Source: Acidaminococcaceae bacterium (lineage in GTDB: Bacteria; Bacillota; Negativicutes; Acidaminococcales; Acidaminococcaceae). Taken from it: 30,054 nt of DNA. Numbering within the stretch: position 1 is the first letter of the stretch; each line of letters starts with the position of its first letter. This document shows positions 15,288 through 23,329 of the stretch, piece after piece. The stretch covers positions 1 to 30,054 of the forward strand of contig JALCSJ010000006.1 of assembly GCA_022653215.1 (NCBI GenBank), read 5' to 3'. The translations under genes and the position numbers were made by a program. The notes under the pieces are model-generated. The model did no database searches and was not told where the DNA came from. It saw only the letters and a list, made by a program, of their open reading frames with translations.

Positions 15288-15316
15288 TTGACAAAGTGTA
15301 ACAATTCTTATACAAT
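15288..15316 (+). promoter_or_regulatory. Promoter of the tRNA-Glu/tRNA-Val unit
   Basis: Perfect TTGACA, 17-bp spacer, TACAAT; 45 bp before the first tRNA. A strong vegetative promoter by consensus. Confidence 0.85.
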
Positions 15317-15361
15317 ATTTTAGTACACGATTGTAGATTTACGGGTTTCTACCCAATTTCT

Positions 15362-15436
15362 GGCCGGTTGGTCAAGTGGTTAAGACACCGCCCTTTCACG
15401 GCGGTATCATGGGTTCGAATCCCGTACCGGTCACCA
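15362..15436 (+). tRNA. tRNA-Glu (anticodon TTC)
   Basis: 75 nt with encoded CCA. Acceptor GGCCGGT pairs with ACCGGTC (one G-T), anticodon stem CCGCC/GGCGG around CTTTCAC (anticodon TTC), T-loop GGTTCGAATCC intact. Confidence 0.97.
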
Positions 15437-15441
15437 CAATC

Positions 15442-15517
<76 letters not shown>

Positions 15518-15527
15518 ATTAAAAACA

Positions 15528-15557
15528 AGACAGTGATTATGTCACTGTCTTTTTTTG
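15528..15557 (+). terminator. Rho-independent terminator after tRNA-Val
   Basis: Perfect 9-bp stem AGACAGTGA/TCACTGTCT (15528-15536 with 15542-15550), loop TTATG, then a run of T. Confidence 0.93.
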
Positions 15558-15593
15558 TGCATTATTTTGAGGATGCGTGCTGCTAAAAAGCAA

Positions 15594-15675
15594 GGTCACA
15601 CTAAAACCGGTCAGTCATACTCGACCAGATCGGCGTAATGCCGTAGGGAGAGTGACTGGCCTTTTTAGTGTGACC
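15594..15675. repeat. 82-bp near-palindromic element upstream of ptsH
   Basis: The outer arms GGTCACACTAAAA (15594-15606) and TTTTAGTGTGACC (15663-15675) are a perfect 13-bp inverted repeat. Inside, GGTCAGTCA (15609-15617) pairs with TGACTGGCC (15653-15661) with one G-T pair, and CTC/GAG and CGGC/GCCG extend the fold to a GTAAT loop (15635-15639). The only large interruption is an asymmetric loop GACCAGAT/TAGG. It ends 41 bp before the likely ptsH -35, so it may lie outside that transcript. It could be a MITE-like repeat, a small RNA or an attenuator; no direct target-site duplication is visible at its edges. Confidence 0.8.
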
Positions 15676-15716
15676 GTAGCTATGGATGACAATAGTATTG
15701 TTTTTTATTTTGCTTT

Positions 15717-15746
15717 TTGCGTATTTTTATATAATTGTAGTATAAT
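15717..15746 (+). promoter_or_regulatory. Possible promoter of ptsHI
   Basis: TTGCGT - 18 bp - TATAAT, ending 34 bp before the ptsH ATG. A second TATAAT at 15730-15735 is an alternative -10. Confidence 0.45.
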
Positions 15747-15780
15747 AAGCAATACAGTTCATATGTCAGAGGAGCGGAAA

Positions 15781-16038
15781 ATGAAAAGTTTTTCTTATGT
15801 AATTAAAGATTCTGTAGGAGTTCATGCCAGACCGGCGGCAATACTGGTACAAGAAGCTAAAAAATATCTGTCAGAAGTACAAATAGAAGCAAATGGGAAA
15901 AAAGCCAATATGAAGGGTATCCTTGGTCTAATGACTTTGGGAGTAAAGCAGGGTATGAAAGTAACTATTACTGCTGCAGGAGAAGACGAGAATAGGGCCA
16001 TTCAAGGGCTAACGGAGTGTTTAACGAAAAATTTATAA
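15781..16038 (+). CDS. ptsH: Phosphocarrier protein HPr, lacking Ser46
   Basis: 85 aa from ATG 15781, with GAGGAG 6 nt or so upstream. The frame stays open back to 15577, but that extension crosses the palindrome and promoter and is not real. HPr carries phosphate from enzyme I to sugar-specific enzyme II proteins in the cytoplasm. The active-site motif GVHARPAA is intact with H15. The usual regulatory segment (K-S-I-M-G-V-M-S-L-G in Bacillus) reads KGILGLMTLG here, so position 46 is Gly and the site phosphorylated by HPr kinase in most Firmicutes is missing. It lies 16 nt before ptsI; no sugar-specific enzyme II gene is nearby. Confidence 0.96.
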   Translation: MKSFSYVIKDSVGVHARPAAILVQEAKKYLSEVQIEANGKKANMKGILGLMTLGVKQGMKVTITAAGEDENRAIQGLTECLTKNL

Positions 16039-16054
16039 ATAAGGGGGGAGAAAA

Positions 16055-17671
16055 ATGTTAGTTTTGCAAGGAAAAAGTGCTTTGGGAAGCATTGCCATAG
16101 GTTCGTTGCAAATATATCATCATAAGGATAATAGTATCAGCCAGGAAAAAGTAGAAGATGTAGAAGCAGAAATAGAACGTTTTCATCAAGCTCTCCGGGA
16201 AGCTGAAGACAATCTTAAAAATCTTTACGAAAAAGCTAAAAACGTTGTAGGGGAAGAAGATGCAGCAATATTCCAAGCCCAGGAGCTTATGCTTACCGAC
16301 CCGGACTATGTCGGTTCTGTGGAAGAATTTATAAGAACTAATAAAAATAGGGCAGAAGCAGCTGTCAAAGCTACTGCCTTGTCTTTTGAGAATATATTTG
16401 CCGGTATGGAGGATTCATATATGCAGGCTAGGGCTGCGGACGTTCAAGATGTGTCCAGGCAGCTCATAAATGTGCTTATTGCTGAGGAAGAAGGCACTGG
16501 TTTAAAAGGAAAGATTATTTTGGGTGCAAAGGATTTAACACCCAGTGAAACGATGAATTTGGACAAAAACAAAGTGCTGGCTTTTGTTACAACGAAAGGG
16601 AGCCTCACTTCTCATGCAGCTATTTTAGCCAAAACCTTGGGCATTCCTGCTGTGGTAGGGGTAGGTAAAGAAATTATCAATGCCTATCAGGGAAAATATA
16701 CTATTGTAGATGGTTTTACCGGTACTGTCTATATAGATCCTGATGAAAAAACCATTCGTCTGATGAAGGAAAAAATAGAAAAAAATAAAGTCGTCGAGGC
16801 GGCTTTAGAAGAAGTTATAGGTAAACCCAGCGTTACCAAAGAAGGCAAAAGCCTTCAGGTCTATGCTAATATAAGTTCACCCAGAGATTTGGTTCATGCT
16901 TTGCATAATGATGCAGAAGGCATTGGACTTTTTCGCAGTGAGTTCCTTTATTTGGAAAGAGACAACTATCCAACGGAAGACGAGCAGTTCGAAGCATATA
17001 AAGCAGTCCTGTCCGGAATGCGGGGGAAAAAAGTAATTATTCGTACGTTGGATATTGGCGCCGATAAACAGGTGAGTTATTTCCAAATGCCGGAAGAAAG
17101 CAATCCTGCTCTGGGTTTGCGGGCTATCCGTATTTGCCTGGCCCGGCCGGATATCTTTAAACCCCAGCTGAGAGCACTGCTGCGCGCTTCCGCCTATGGA
17201 AATTTAGGCATTATGCTGCCTATGATTGTTTCTGTGGAGGAAATCAGACGGACAAGATCATATATAGACGAAATAAAAACGGAACTTGCCACAAAACGCA
17301 TTCCTTACAATCCCAATGTGCAGCTTGGTATCATGGTGGAAACTCCTGCTGCTGCTTTAATTAGTGCTGAGCTGGCTAAAGAAGTTGATTTCTTCAGCAT
17401 TGGAACCAATGATTTAGTCCAATATACAATGGCCATGGACAGACAGGATGAAAGAATGGAAAAATTGGTGGATACTCATCACCCGGCTATTTTAAAATTA
17501 CTGAAAATGATTGTGGACAGTGCCCATGAAGCAGGTATTCGTTGTGGCATTTGCGGAGAAATGGGTTCGGATTTAAGTATGCTGGAAAATTACATAAAAT
17601 GGGGAGTGGATGAAGTATCAGTGACTCCCGGTTTTGTTTTGAATGTAAGAAAAAGAATCAGAGAATTATAA
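16055..17671 (+). CDS. ptsI: Phosphoenolpyruvate-protein phosphotransferase (PTS enzyme I)
   Basis: 538 aa with a strong AAGGGGGGAG site. N-terminal HPr-binding helical domain (~20-145), then the swivelling phosphohistidine domain with GSLTSHAAILAKTLGIPAVV and the phospho-accepting H187 (E. coli H189), then the PEP-binding barrel (~255-538) with GLFRSEFLYLERD, FFSIGTNDLVQYTMAMDRQ and the catalytic Cys C500 in GICGEMGSD (E. coli C502). It moves phosphate from PEP to HPr. It is about 35 residues shorter than E. coli EI, mostly at the C-terminus. The gene ends 18 bp before the end of the convergent sbcC, with no terminator hairpin visible between them. Confidence 0.97.
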   Translation: MLVLQGKSALGSIAIGSLQIYHHKDNSISQEKVEDVEAEIERFHQALREAEDNLKNLYEKAKNVVGEEDAAIFQAQELMLTDPDYVGSVEEFIRTNKNRAEAAVKATALSFENIFAGMEDSYMQARAADVQDVSRQLINVLIAEEEGTGLKGKIILGAKDLTPSETMNLDKNKVLAFVTTKGSLTSHAAILAKTLGIPAVVGVGKEIINAYQGKYTIVDGFTGTVYIDPDEKTIRLMKEKIEKNKVVEAALEEVIGKPSVTKEGKSLQVYANISSPRDLVHALHNDAEGIGLFRSEFLYLERDNYPTEDEQFEAYKAVLSGMRGKKVIIRTLDIGADKQVSYFQMPEESNPALGLRAIRICLARPDIFKPQLRALLRASAYGNLGIMLPMIVSVEEIRRTRSYIDEIKTELATKRIPYNPNVQLGIMVETPAAALISAELAKEVDFFSIGTNDLVQYTMAMDRQDERMEKLVDTHHPAILKLLKMIVDSAHEAGIRCGICGEMGSDLSMLENYIKWGVDEVSVTPGFVLNVRKRIREL

Positions 17672-17689
17672 TAAAGTGTAGCCAGCCAA

Positions 17690-19966
17690 TCAGAGAACGT
17701 GAAATTTGGTAGTACTGCCTTGTTGCTGAGGTATGATTTCCAGCCTGGTGGGAATTCGTTCCTGCAGATCTGCTACATGAGAAATTATACCTACCAGACG
17801 TCCTCCTGTCTGAAGTTCCATAAGAGTAGAAATGGCACTGTCTAAAACTTCAGGGGACAAACTGCCGAAACCTTCATCTACAAGAATTGTATCTAAATGC
17901 AGACCACCGGCATAAGCTTCCAAAACATCGGATAGGCCAAGGGCCAAAGCCAGAGAAGTATAAAAACTTTCTCCCCCGGAAAGGGTGGTCACGGGACGGC
18001 GGCGTCCTGTAAAAGCATCCATGATTTCCAGACCAAGACCTTGTTCTTTCCTGGCATCGTCTATGGTTTCGCTGCGATAAAGGGTATAACGGCCAAAGCT
18101 GATTTTAGCCAGACGCAGATTAGCCATTTCCAGTACCCGGTCCAGAATGGACTGGAGGACAAAAGCAGAAAAAGAAAGTTTGTAGGCATTATTGCCTTTG
18201 GCTGTTTCTGCCAAAGCTCCCAGGGGACCATAGTCCTGTTGCATTTTGTCTAAATGCTTGGCTGTGTAGGTTAATTTAGCTTCCAGAGTTTCGTCAGTGG
18301 TTAATTTGTTCTTTAAAGCACCATACTCAGTAGCAAGAGCAGTTTTTTTCGTGTTTAATTCTGCCGCAGTTTTGACTAAAGGTGCCATATCAGGCATAGT
18401 TTTATCCTTAATTTGTTCTTCGGTAATTTTTAGCTGCCCTTCCAGGGCAGCTTTTTGTTTCTCATAATTACTAATATCTTTTTGCAGCTGCTGTTTGTTA
18501 ACACAATCCCGCAAAGCAGATAAAAGTGAACTTTGATCGGAAAAATCCGAAGCAGTGAAAGCTTCTTTGAAAAGAGCTTTGGCTTTGACTTCTTCTTTTT
18601 GGGCAGTAATGAGAGCTTCCTTGGAGGCAGCTACTTTGCCATCTTCCCGGCTTTCATCAGTTTGAGCTTGCAGAAGATTGCGCCTAAGAATATTTAATTT
18701 GTTAATGCTTTCTTCCATTTGGGCAATCTTTTTCTCCAAACTGGCTTTTTCTTGGCTGCTGATAGTGGCCGGATGGGGATGGGTAAGAGCACCGCAGACA
18801 GGACAAGGCTCACCGTCTTTAAGACTGTTAGCCAGTCTTTCTACTTCATGAGAGGCAGTGGTGATTTGTGCTACTTGCTTTTTCTCTTCCATGATAAGCT
18901 CTGTTAATTCTTCGGTATTTTCACAGTTGCTCATAGCTTTGCTGGCTTGCTGCCAGGCTTCGTGAGCTACAGATTTAGCAGCCTGGCTTTTTGCCAGATA
19001 GGCAGCTGCCTGTTTGGTTTGTTGGACGGCAGTACGGGCATTTTCATAAGGTGGCTTTAAAACTAAAGCGGCATCTATGAGTGTTAAGCGCTGTTCTTTA
19101 ACATGTATTTCTAAAGCGGCTTCCTGCAGGGTGAGAAGTTCTTCCCGGAGTATTTGAGCACGATGAAAAGACTCTGCTGTTTTTTGGGCCTGCTGCAGAG
19201 CTGCATCAGCCTGCTGAGAAGCTTCCTGGGTTGCAGCAAGGAGAACTTCCTGTTCTTTCAATGCCTTTTTTGTAGCAGTAAGACGTTTTTTCAGCTCTTC
19301 AGGAGAAGTAATCTGACCGCTTTCTAATAGAGTAGCATATTTGCTTTTGAGTTCCGCATAGGCATTAGCCAGGTCCTTAGCTTTATCGGCTAAAAATTTT
19401 TCTAATGAGCTGTACTGCTGGGTTTTGAAAAGGGTTTCCAAAATTGCTTTCCTTGTTTTGGAATCTGCTACCAGAAAACGACGAAATTCCCCCTGGGGCA
19501 AAACTACCAGCTGCCGGAACTGGTCAGCTTTAAAACCTAAAATGTTTTCTATTTGTTTGGTGGCTTCACTATTTGTGGCAGCTAAAATTTTTCTTTCGGC
19601 AGGAAGAATTTCTACAAGAGAGGCACCGGCCGTGACGGTCCTGTTTCCTTCTCCCCGTTTCTTTTTCAGCTCCTGTTCAGGAGTCCTGGTTATTTCATAA
19701 ATATGGTCTTTACTGGAGAAGGTGAAAGCCACAGAAGTTTCCAGGTCAGCAGTAGCATAGTCACTGCGTAAAGTTTTAGTTCCGCGTATTTCCCCGCTGG
19801 CGCTGCCATAGAGGGCAAAAGTCATGGCATCAAGAATGCTGGTTTTGCCGCTGCCGGTAGGACCGCTGATTAAAAAGAAGGTTTTGTTCCCCAAAAGAGT
19901 AAAATCAATGGTTTCTGTTCCCGCATAGGGACCGAAAGCCTGCATAGTCAGGTTTAATGGTTTCAT
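17690..19966 (-). CDS. sbcC: Exonuclease subunit SbcC (Rad50-like), short form
   Basis: 758 aa, on the minus strand. SMC/Rad50-type ATPase: Walker A GPTGSGKT at 35-42, long coiled-coil arms, zinc-hook motif CPVC at 388-391 in the centre, the second arm, the ABC signature LSGGES at 662-667 and Walker B ending in D697-E698 (LVDEGFGSL). With SbcD it forms a nuclease that opens DNA hairpins and processes double-strand ends. E. coli SbcC is 1048 aa, so the coiled-coil arms here are shorter by nearly 300 residues in total. Its ATG overlaps the sbcD stop (TAATG) and has AAAGGAGG upstream, showing a coupled pair. Confidence 0.95.
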   Translation of the reverse strand: MKPLNLTMQAFGPYAGTETIDFTLLGNKTFFLISGPTGSGKTSILDAMTFALYGSASGEIRGTKTLRSDYATADLETSVAFTFSSKDHIYEITRTPEQELKKKRGEGNRTVTAGASLVEILPAERKILAATNSEATKQIENILGFKADQFRQLVVLPQGEFRRFLVADSKTRKAILETLFKTQQYSSLEKFLADKAKDLANAYAELKSKYATLLESGQITSPEELKKRLTATKKALKEQEVLLAATQEASQQADAALQQAQKTAESFHRAQILREELLTLQEAALEIHVKEQRLTLIDAALVLKPPYENARTAVQQTKQAAAYLAKSQAAKSVAHEAWQQASKAMSNCENTEELTELIMEEKKQVAQITTASHEVERLANSLKDGEPCPVCGALTHPHPATISSQEKASLEKKIAQMEESINKLNILRRNLLQAQTDESREDGKVAASKEALITAQKEEVKAKALFKEAFTASDFSDQSSLLSALRDCVNKQQLQKDISNYEKQKAALEGQLKITEEQIKDKTMPDMAPLVKTAAELNTKKTALATEYGALKNKLTTDETLEAKLTYTAKHLDKMQQDYGPLGALAETAKGNNAYKLSFSAFVLQSILDRVLEMANLRLAKISFGRYTLYRSETIDDARKEQGLGLEIMDAFTGRRRPVTTLSGGESFYTSLALALGLSDVLEAYAGGLHLDTILVDEGFGSLSPEVLDSAISTLMELQTGGRLVGIISHVADLQERIPTRLEIIPQQQGSTTKFHVL

Positions 19967-21111
19967 TATAACTGCCTCCTTTCTTTGGCTAACTGCTCCA
20001 GAGCAAGGTGCAGCAGATTTTTTTCTTCGTCAGTCAAAGAACGGGTTGTGGTTTGCCGGAAAAATTCTGCAAATAAATCTTCCGTTGTGGATTGTCTGGG
20101 ACTGGGCTTCCTAATAGAATCCAAATCACCGTGAGCAACTAATTGCTCATAGCTTAATTGGAGAATATGGGGATAAACAGTTTCCAATTTGTTCTTGGCA
20201 TCCAGAATCGGTGCAGTATCTGTGAGAATTACCTGCAGATAGTTTTCTGCCAGTTCAGGACGGGATTCAGCCATTAACCGGGCAAAGTCACCTTTAACCA
20301 CTGCCAATTCGTGAGGAGCAGTTAAAGGCAGGGTTTCTACGCTGATTTTTCCTTCGGCATCAAGGTCCACAATATGGACTGCCTTCTTTTGGCAGACTTC
20401 AGAAAAAGAATATTTCAGCAAAGATCCACAGTAGCGAACAGTGGAACTGCAATTTTGACAGGCATGCAAATGACCCAAAGCAGTGTAATTAAAAGGAGCA
20501 AAATTTGTTATGTCTACTTGAGAAAAACCTCCCGCAGCTAAAGGACGCTCACTGTCAGGAGTTTCCTTAGCTCCTGTGACAAAAGCATGAGACAGGGCTA
20601 CTTTTCTGGCATGGGTGGGAATTTGTCCAAGAAATTGCCGAATCTGCCACTTAAGGGCAGCATCATGGGTAGTCTGTTTGGTCCCGGATAATTCGGTAGC
20701 AGTTAACGGTTCGCAGTAGGTCAAAGGGGCAAAGTAAACAGGACCGAATTTGTCTTCCAGCATTACCGGGGAAGCTGAAGCGCTGACGGGACCATAAATA
20801 AATAATTTGTTCTCAGCAAAAAGAGCCTGACCAAAATTTAAACGGTCAGGATTATCATGGTTACCGGCAATCATTAAAACCGGAATGTGATATTTTAAAA
20901 TAAGCTTTTGCAAGGTAGCATCTAAGAGACTTACAGCTTCGGTAGGCGGCACGGCACGGTCATAAATATCTCCGGCAACGACAATAGCATCGACCTTAGT
21001 TTCCAAAGCAATAGCCATAATTTGTTCTAATACGGCTGCCTGATCTGTAATCAGATGCATACCATGAAAAATACGGCCTAAATGCCAATCTGAAGTATGA
21101 AGGAATCTCAC
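19966..21111 (-). CDS. sbcD: Exonuclease subunit SbcD (Mre11-like)
   Basis: 381 aa, minus strand, starting at GTG 21111-21109. Metallophosphoesterase motifs in order: D8-x-H10 (SDWHLG), GD48 (AGDIYDR), GNHD at 83-86, a VALSHAFV segment and TALGHLHACQ. These bind two metal ions for the nuclease reaction. The C-terminal ~100 residues form the capping/SbcC-binding part. The start overlaps the stop of the upstream membrane-protein gene by 4 nt (GTGA) and its stop overlaps the sbcC start, so the three genes form one tightly packed operon. Confidence 0.95.
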   Translation of the reverse strand: MRFLHTSDWHLGRIFHGMHLITDQAAVLEQIMAIALETKVDAIVVAGDIYDRAVPPTEAVSLLDATLQKLILKYHIPVLMIAGNHDNPDRLNFGQALFAENKLFIYGPVSASASPVMLEDKFGPVYFAPLTYCEPLTATELSGTKQTTHDAALKWQIRQFLGQIPTHARKVALSHAFVTGAKETPDSERPLAAGGFSQVDITNFAPFNYTALGHLHACQNCSSTVRYCGSLLKYSFSEVCQKKAVHIVDLDAEGKISVETLPLTAPHELAVVKGDFARLMAESRPELAENYLQVILTDTAPILDAKNKLETVYPHILQLSYEQLVAHGDLDSIRKPSPRQSTTEDLFAEFFRQTTTRSLTDEEKNLLHLALEQLAKERRQL

Positions 21112-21392
21112 TTTCTGGCTCTTCCTTTCATATTATAGAAAATAAAGGTGGCTAAATAAACAAAGCCCCCTATAGGTGTTCGTGTATAAAACAAAATGGG
21201 AAATATAAAAAGAGCAACAAGAAAAAATAAAAGAGCCGGCAAAGCTTCCAGAATAGAACCTAAACCCAGTCCCTTGGCCATTCTTATTTCTTTGATTTTG
21301 GCAACAAATTTATGACTGTTGCGGACAGCGAAAATACCAAAAAGAAAACCGCTTATACCATAGAGAATCTGCGACAATACATTATTTAGCAT
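21108..21392 (-). CDS. Small membrane protein of unknown function, first gene of the sbcDC operon
   Basis: 94 aa from ATG 21392 (GGTGG 8 nt upstream); an in-frame ATG at 21407 would add five residues but would lie only about 10 nt from the predicted transcription start. Three hydrophobic segments are likely: ~5-22, ~47-70 and ~73-88, with a basic loop (SHKFVAKIKEIRMAKG) between the first two. I do not recognise a family. Overlap with sbcD (GTGA) implies translational coupling, but nothing in the sequence indicates a DNA-repair function. Confidence 0.6.
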   Translation of the reverse strand: MLNNVLSQILYGISGFLFGIFAVRNSHKFVAKIKEIRMAKGLGLGSILEALPALLFFLVALFIFPILFYTRTPIGGFVYLATFIFYNMKGRARK

Positions 21393-21423
21393 TATGTTTT
21401 CCACCATTCTTAAAATTTCTTAT

Positions 21424-21429
21424 ATTATA
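21424..21429 (-). promoter_or_regulatory. Possible -10 box of the sbcDC operon (minus strand)
   Basis: TATAAT on the minus strand, about 31 bp before the preferred start at 21392; -35 not convincing. Confidence 0.38.
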
Positions 21430-21478
21430 ATAGCACGACAAGGGAGCAAAGGGAATGCAAAAAAGCAAGAAAATCGTG

Positions 21479-21484
21479 TATAAT
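21479..21484 (+). promoter_or_regulatory. Possible -10 box of the M48 protease gene
   Basis: TATAAT on the plus strand, 55 bp before ATG 21540, in the divergent region shared with the sbcDC operon; -35 weak. Confidence 0.38.
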
Positions 21485-21539
21485 AAGGGAAAGCAGAAAA
21501 GCTTAAATTAATGGTGAATAATAAACTGAAGGTGAAAAT

Positions 21540-22592
21540 ATGAAAAAAATAATAGTGCTGCTGCTGATGTTGTGTTGCTTAGGAACTATGCCCAGAGTAC
21601 AGGCAGCTATGATTGGCAAACAAGAAGAGATAAATATGGGCAGGGATGTTGGCCGGCAGTTGGAAGCTCAATACGGAGTAGTTCAGGATGAGGACATTCA
21701 GGAAAGAATTGACCGAATAGGTCAGAGCTTAGTGAAACAATGTGCCAGACAGGATATTAAATATTATTTTAAAGTTCTTAATTCTGATGAAATTAACGCT
21801 ATGGCTTGTCCCGGCGGATATATATATGTGTTTAAGGGTTTAGTTGATTATATGCCTAGCGATGACGAACTGGCAGGTGTTTTAGGCCATGAAATCGGCC
21901 ATGTTGTGAAAAAGCATACTGTGCATCAGGTGGAAAAACAAATGGCTTTGTCTCTACTTACTATTATTGCCGGTGCGGCAGCCGGGGACCCGGGAGCAGG
22001 TATTGCTCTAGCCTCAACGGCCTCTACAGCACTTATGGCAGGCTACAGCAGAGCTGACGAGGGACAGGCAGATACTCAGGGAATAGAACTTACTGCTAAA
22101 GCCGGCTATAATCCTTATGCACTTTATGTTACCATGTGCAAACTTAATGACCTGGCCAAGGAAAAAGGCAATCCAGGTTACGGATTGTTCGATTCCCACC
22201 CTCAGCCGGAACTACGTATGAAAAGAGCTTTGCAGGAAATAGCACCTTTACATATTTCTGCTCAGGTTACTTTGAACAAAGACGGATCGGCTACAGTAAA
22301 AGACGGAAATTGGCAATTTGCTTTTCTGAAAACCGTGGGCAGTGATAAGCCGGGATACAGAGCCAGAATGCTGGCAGGGGCTCTGTATCTGGTTAAGAAA
22401 CACAAACCGGTGGACGAAAGCCACTTTATTACAGTGGACAGTGACAAATATAGTGATATCTATTATGAGGATATTAAAATCATGAGGCTTTATCCTATTG
22501 ATAATCTTTCCGCACCCAGTCTTAGCGATTATGCCGGCCAGGTGGCAGGATTTTTGCAGCAATGGGCGAAGGATGCCAATAAAATTGCCTGA
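21540..22592 (+). CDS. Exported M48-family zinc metalloprotease
   Basis: 350 aa with a signal peptide (MKKIIVLLLMLCCLGTMP, cleavage near VQA-A) and AAGGTGA before the ATG. The M48 catalytic core holds GHEIGH with the zinc ligands H117 and H121 and catalytic E118, and the third ligand E174 in SRADEGQADTQG. NAMACPGGYIYVFKGL before the HEXXH and SHPQPELRMKRA after it are typical of the BepA/YfgC-like exported subgroup, which handles misfolded outer-membrane proteins in proteobacteria. The C-terminal ~120 residues are a separate domain I do not recognise; no TPR repeats are evident, unlike E. coli BepA. Probably periplasmic envelope quality control (inferred). Confidence 0.88.
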   Translation: MKKIIVLLLMLCCLGTMPRVQAAMIGKQEEINMGRDVGRQLEAQYGVVQDEDIQERIDRIGQSLVKQCARQDIKYYFKVLNSDEINAMACPGGYIYVFKGLVDYMPSDDELAGVLGHEIGHVVKKHTVHQVEKQMALSLLTIIAGAAAGDPGAGIALASTASTALMAGYSRADEGQADTQGIELTAKAGYNPYALYVTMCKLNDLAKEKGNPGYGLFDSHPQPELRMKRALQEIAPLHISAQVTLNKDGSATVKDGNWQFAFLKTVGSDKPGYRARMLAGALYLVKKHKPVDESHFITVDSDKYSDIYYEDIKIMRLYPIDNLSAPSLSDYAGQVAGFLQQWAKDANKIA

Positions 22593-22597
22593 TAATG

Positions 22598-22606
22598 TGT
22601 TATAAT
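22598..22606 (+). promoter_or_regulatory. Possible extended -10 promoter of the DUF3298-type gene
   Basis: TGT-TATAAT immediately after the M48 protease stop and 32 bp before ATG 22639. Confidence 0.42.
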
Positions 22607-22638
22607 AGAGCTAATTTAGGACTGAAGGGAAGAGAAAA

Positions 22639-23319
22639 ATGAGGACCACACTGATAACTTTGGGATTATTATTTAGCTTGGCAGTGCCTTGCTTTGCTCA
22701 GATGCAGGCAACTCCCATGGAAATTAAAAAAGATACCGAGCAGGGTGTGTTTGTAGCCAGGTATCCAAGAATGTCCGGGGAAACAGCACAAGAAAAAAAT
22801 GCTGCTCTCAGAATCAATACTACTATCAAGAATGTTATGGATCAGCTTTACAGAGGTGTTTTGGATAATTGGCAGCAGCCAAAAAAGGATAAAAATACTG
22901 CCTATGTGTCTAAGGACATTGACTATGCCATAACTTACGATGATGACAATATTGTCAGTATTAATTTTACTGATACTTTTGCTCAGGGAGACAGCCAGTC
23001 TTTATTTATAAAGGATGGTATGACTTTTGCCAAAACTACAGGTAAATTGCTGAAATGGAAAGACCTTATAAGACCGGAAGACAAAAGCAAAATGACTAAA
23101 GACTACATCAGCGGTCTTCTTATTGCCGGTGTTAAGCGGGGAGACTATGTTTTATATTTAAGCTTTGACGAACTGGATGCTATGCCAAAGAATTATTATG
23201 TGGATAGTACGGGAACTTTGCATTTCCAGATAAATCCCGGCATTCTGGGGCCTTTTACCGCCGGTGTGGTGGATGTAGATACAGGCTGCGTAACGGCAGA
23301 CCATATTGAAGAAAAATGA
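22639..23319 (+). CDS. Secreted DUF4163/DUF3298-type protein
   Basis: 226 aa. Signal peptide MRTTLITLGLLFSLAVPCFA, then a mature domain starting with MEIKKDTEQGVFVARYPRM, INTTIKNVMDQLY, a central ISINFTDTF-like strand region, and the typical DUF3298 part TFAKTTGKLLKWKDLIRPED followed by YYVDSTGTLHFQINPGILGPFTAG. These domains occur in RsiV-like anti-sigma factors and in PdaC-type wall deacetylases, where they are thought to be binding or sensing modules; no catalytic domain is attached here. It lies between an M48 protease and an FkbM methyltransferase, with 10 nt to the latter. Confidence 0.75.
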   Translation: MRTTLITLGLLFSLAVPCFAQMQATPMEIKKDTEQGVFVARYPRMSGETAQEKNAALRINTTIKNVMDQLYRGVLDNWQQPKKDKNTAYVSKDIDYAITYDDDNIVSINFTDTFAQGDSQSLFIKDGMTFAKTTGKLLKWKDLIRPEDKSKMTKDYISGLLIAGVKRGDYVLYLSFDELDAMPKNYYVDSTGTLHFQINPGILGPFTAGVVDVDTGCVTADHIEEK

Positions 23320-23329
23320 GGAAGTACTA

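Noticed and set aside
15577..15780. 68-residue N-terminal extension in frame with HPr
   Set aside because: It runs through the palindrome and the likely promoter, has no ribosome site, and HPr begins naturally at ATG 15781.
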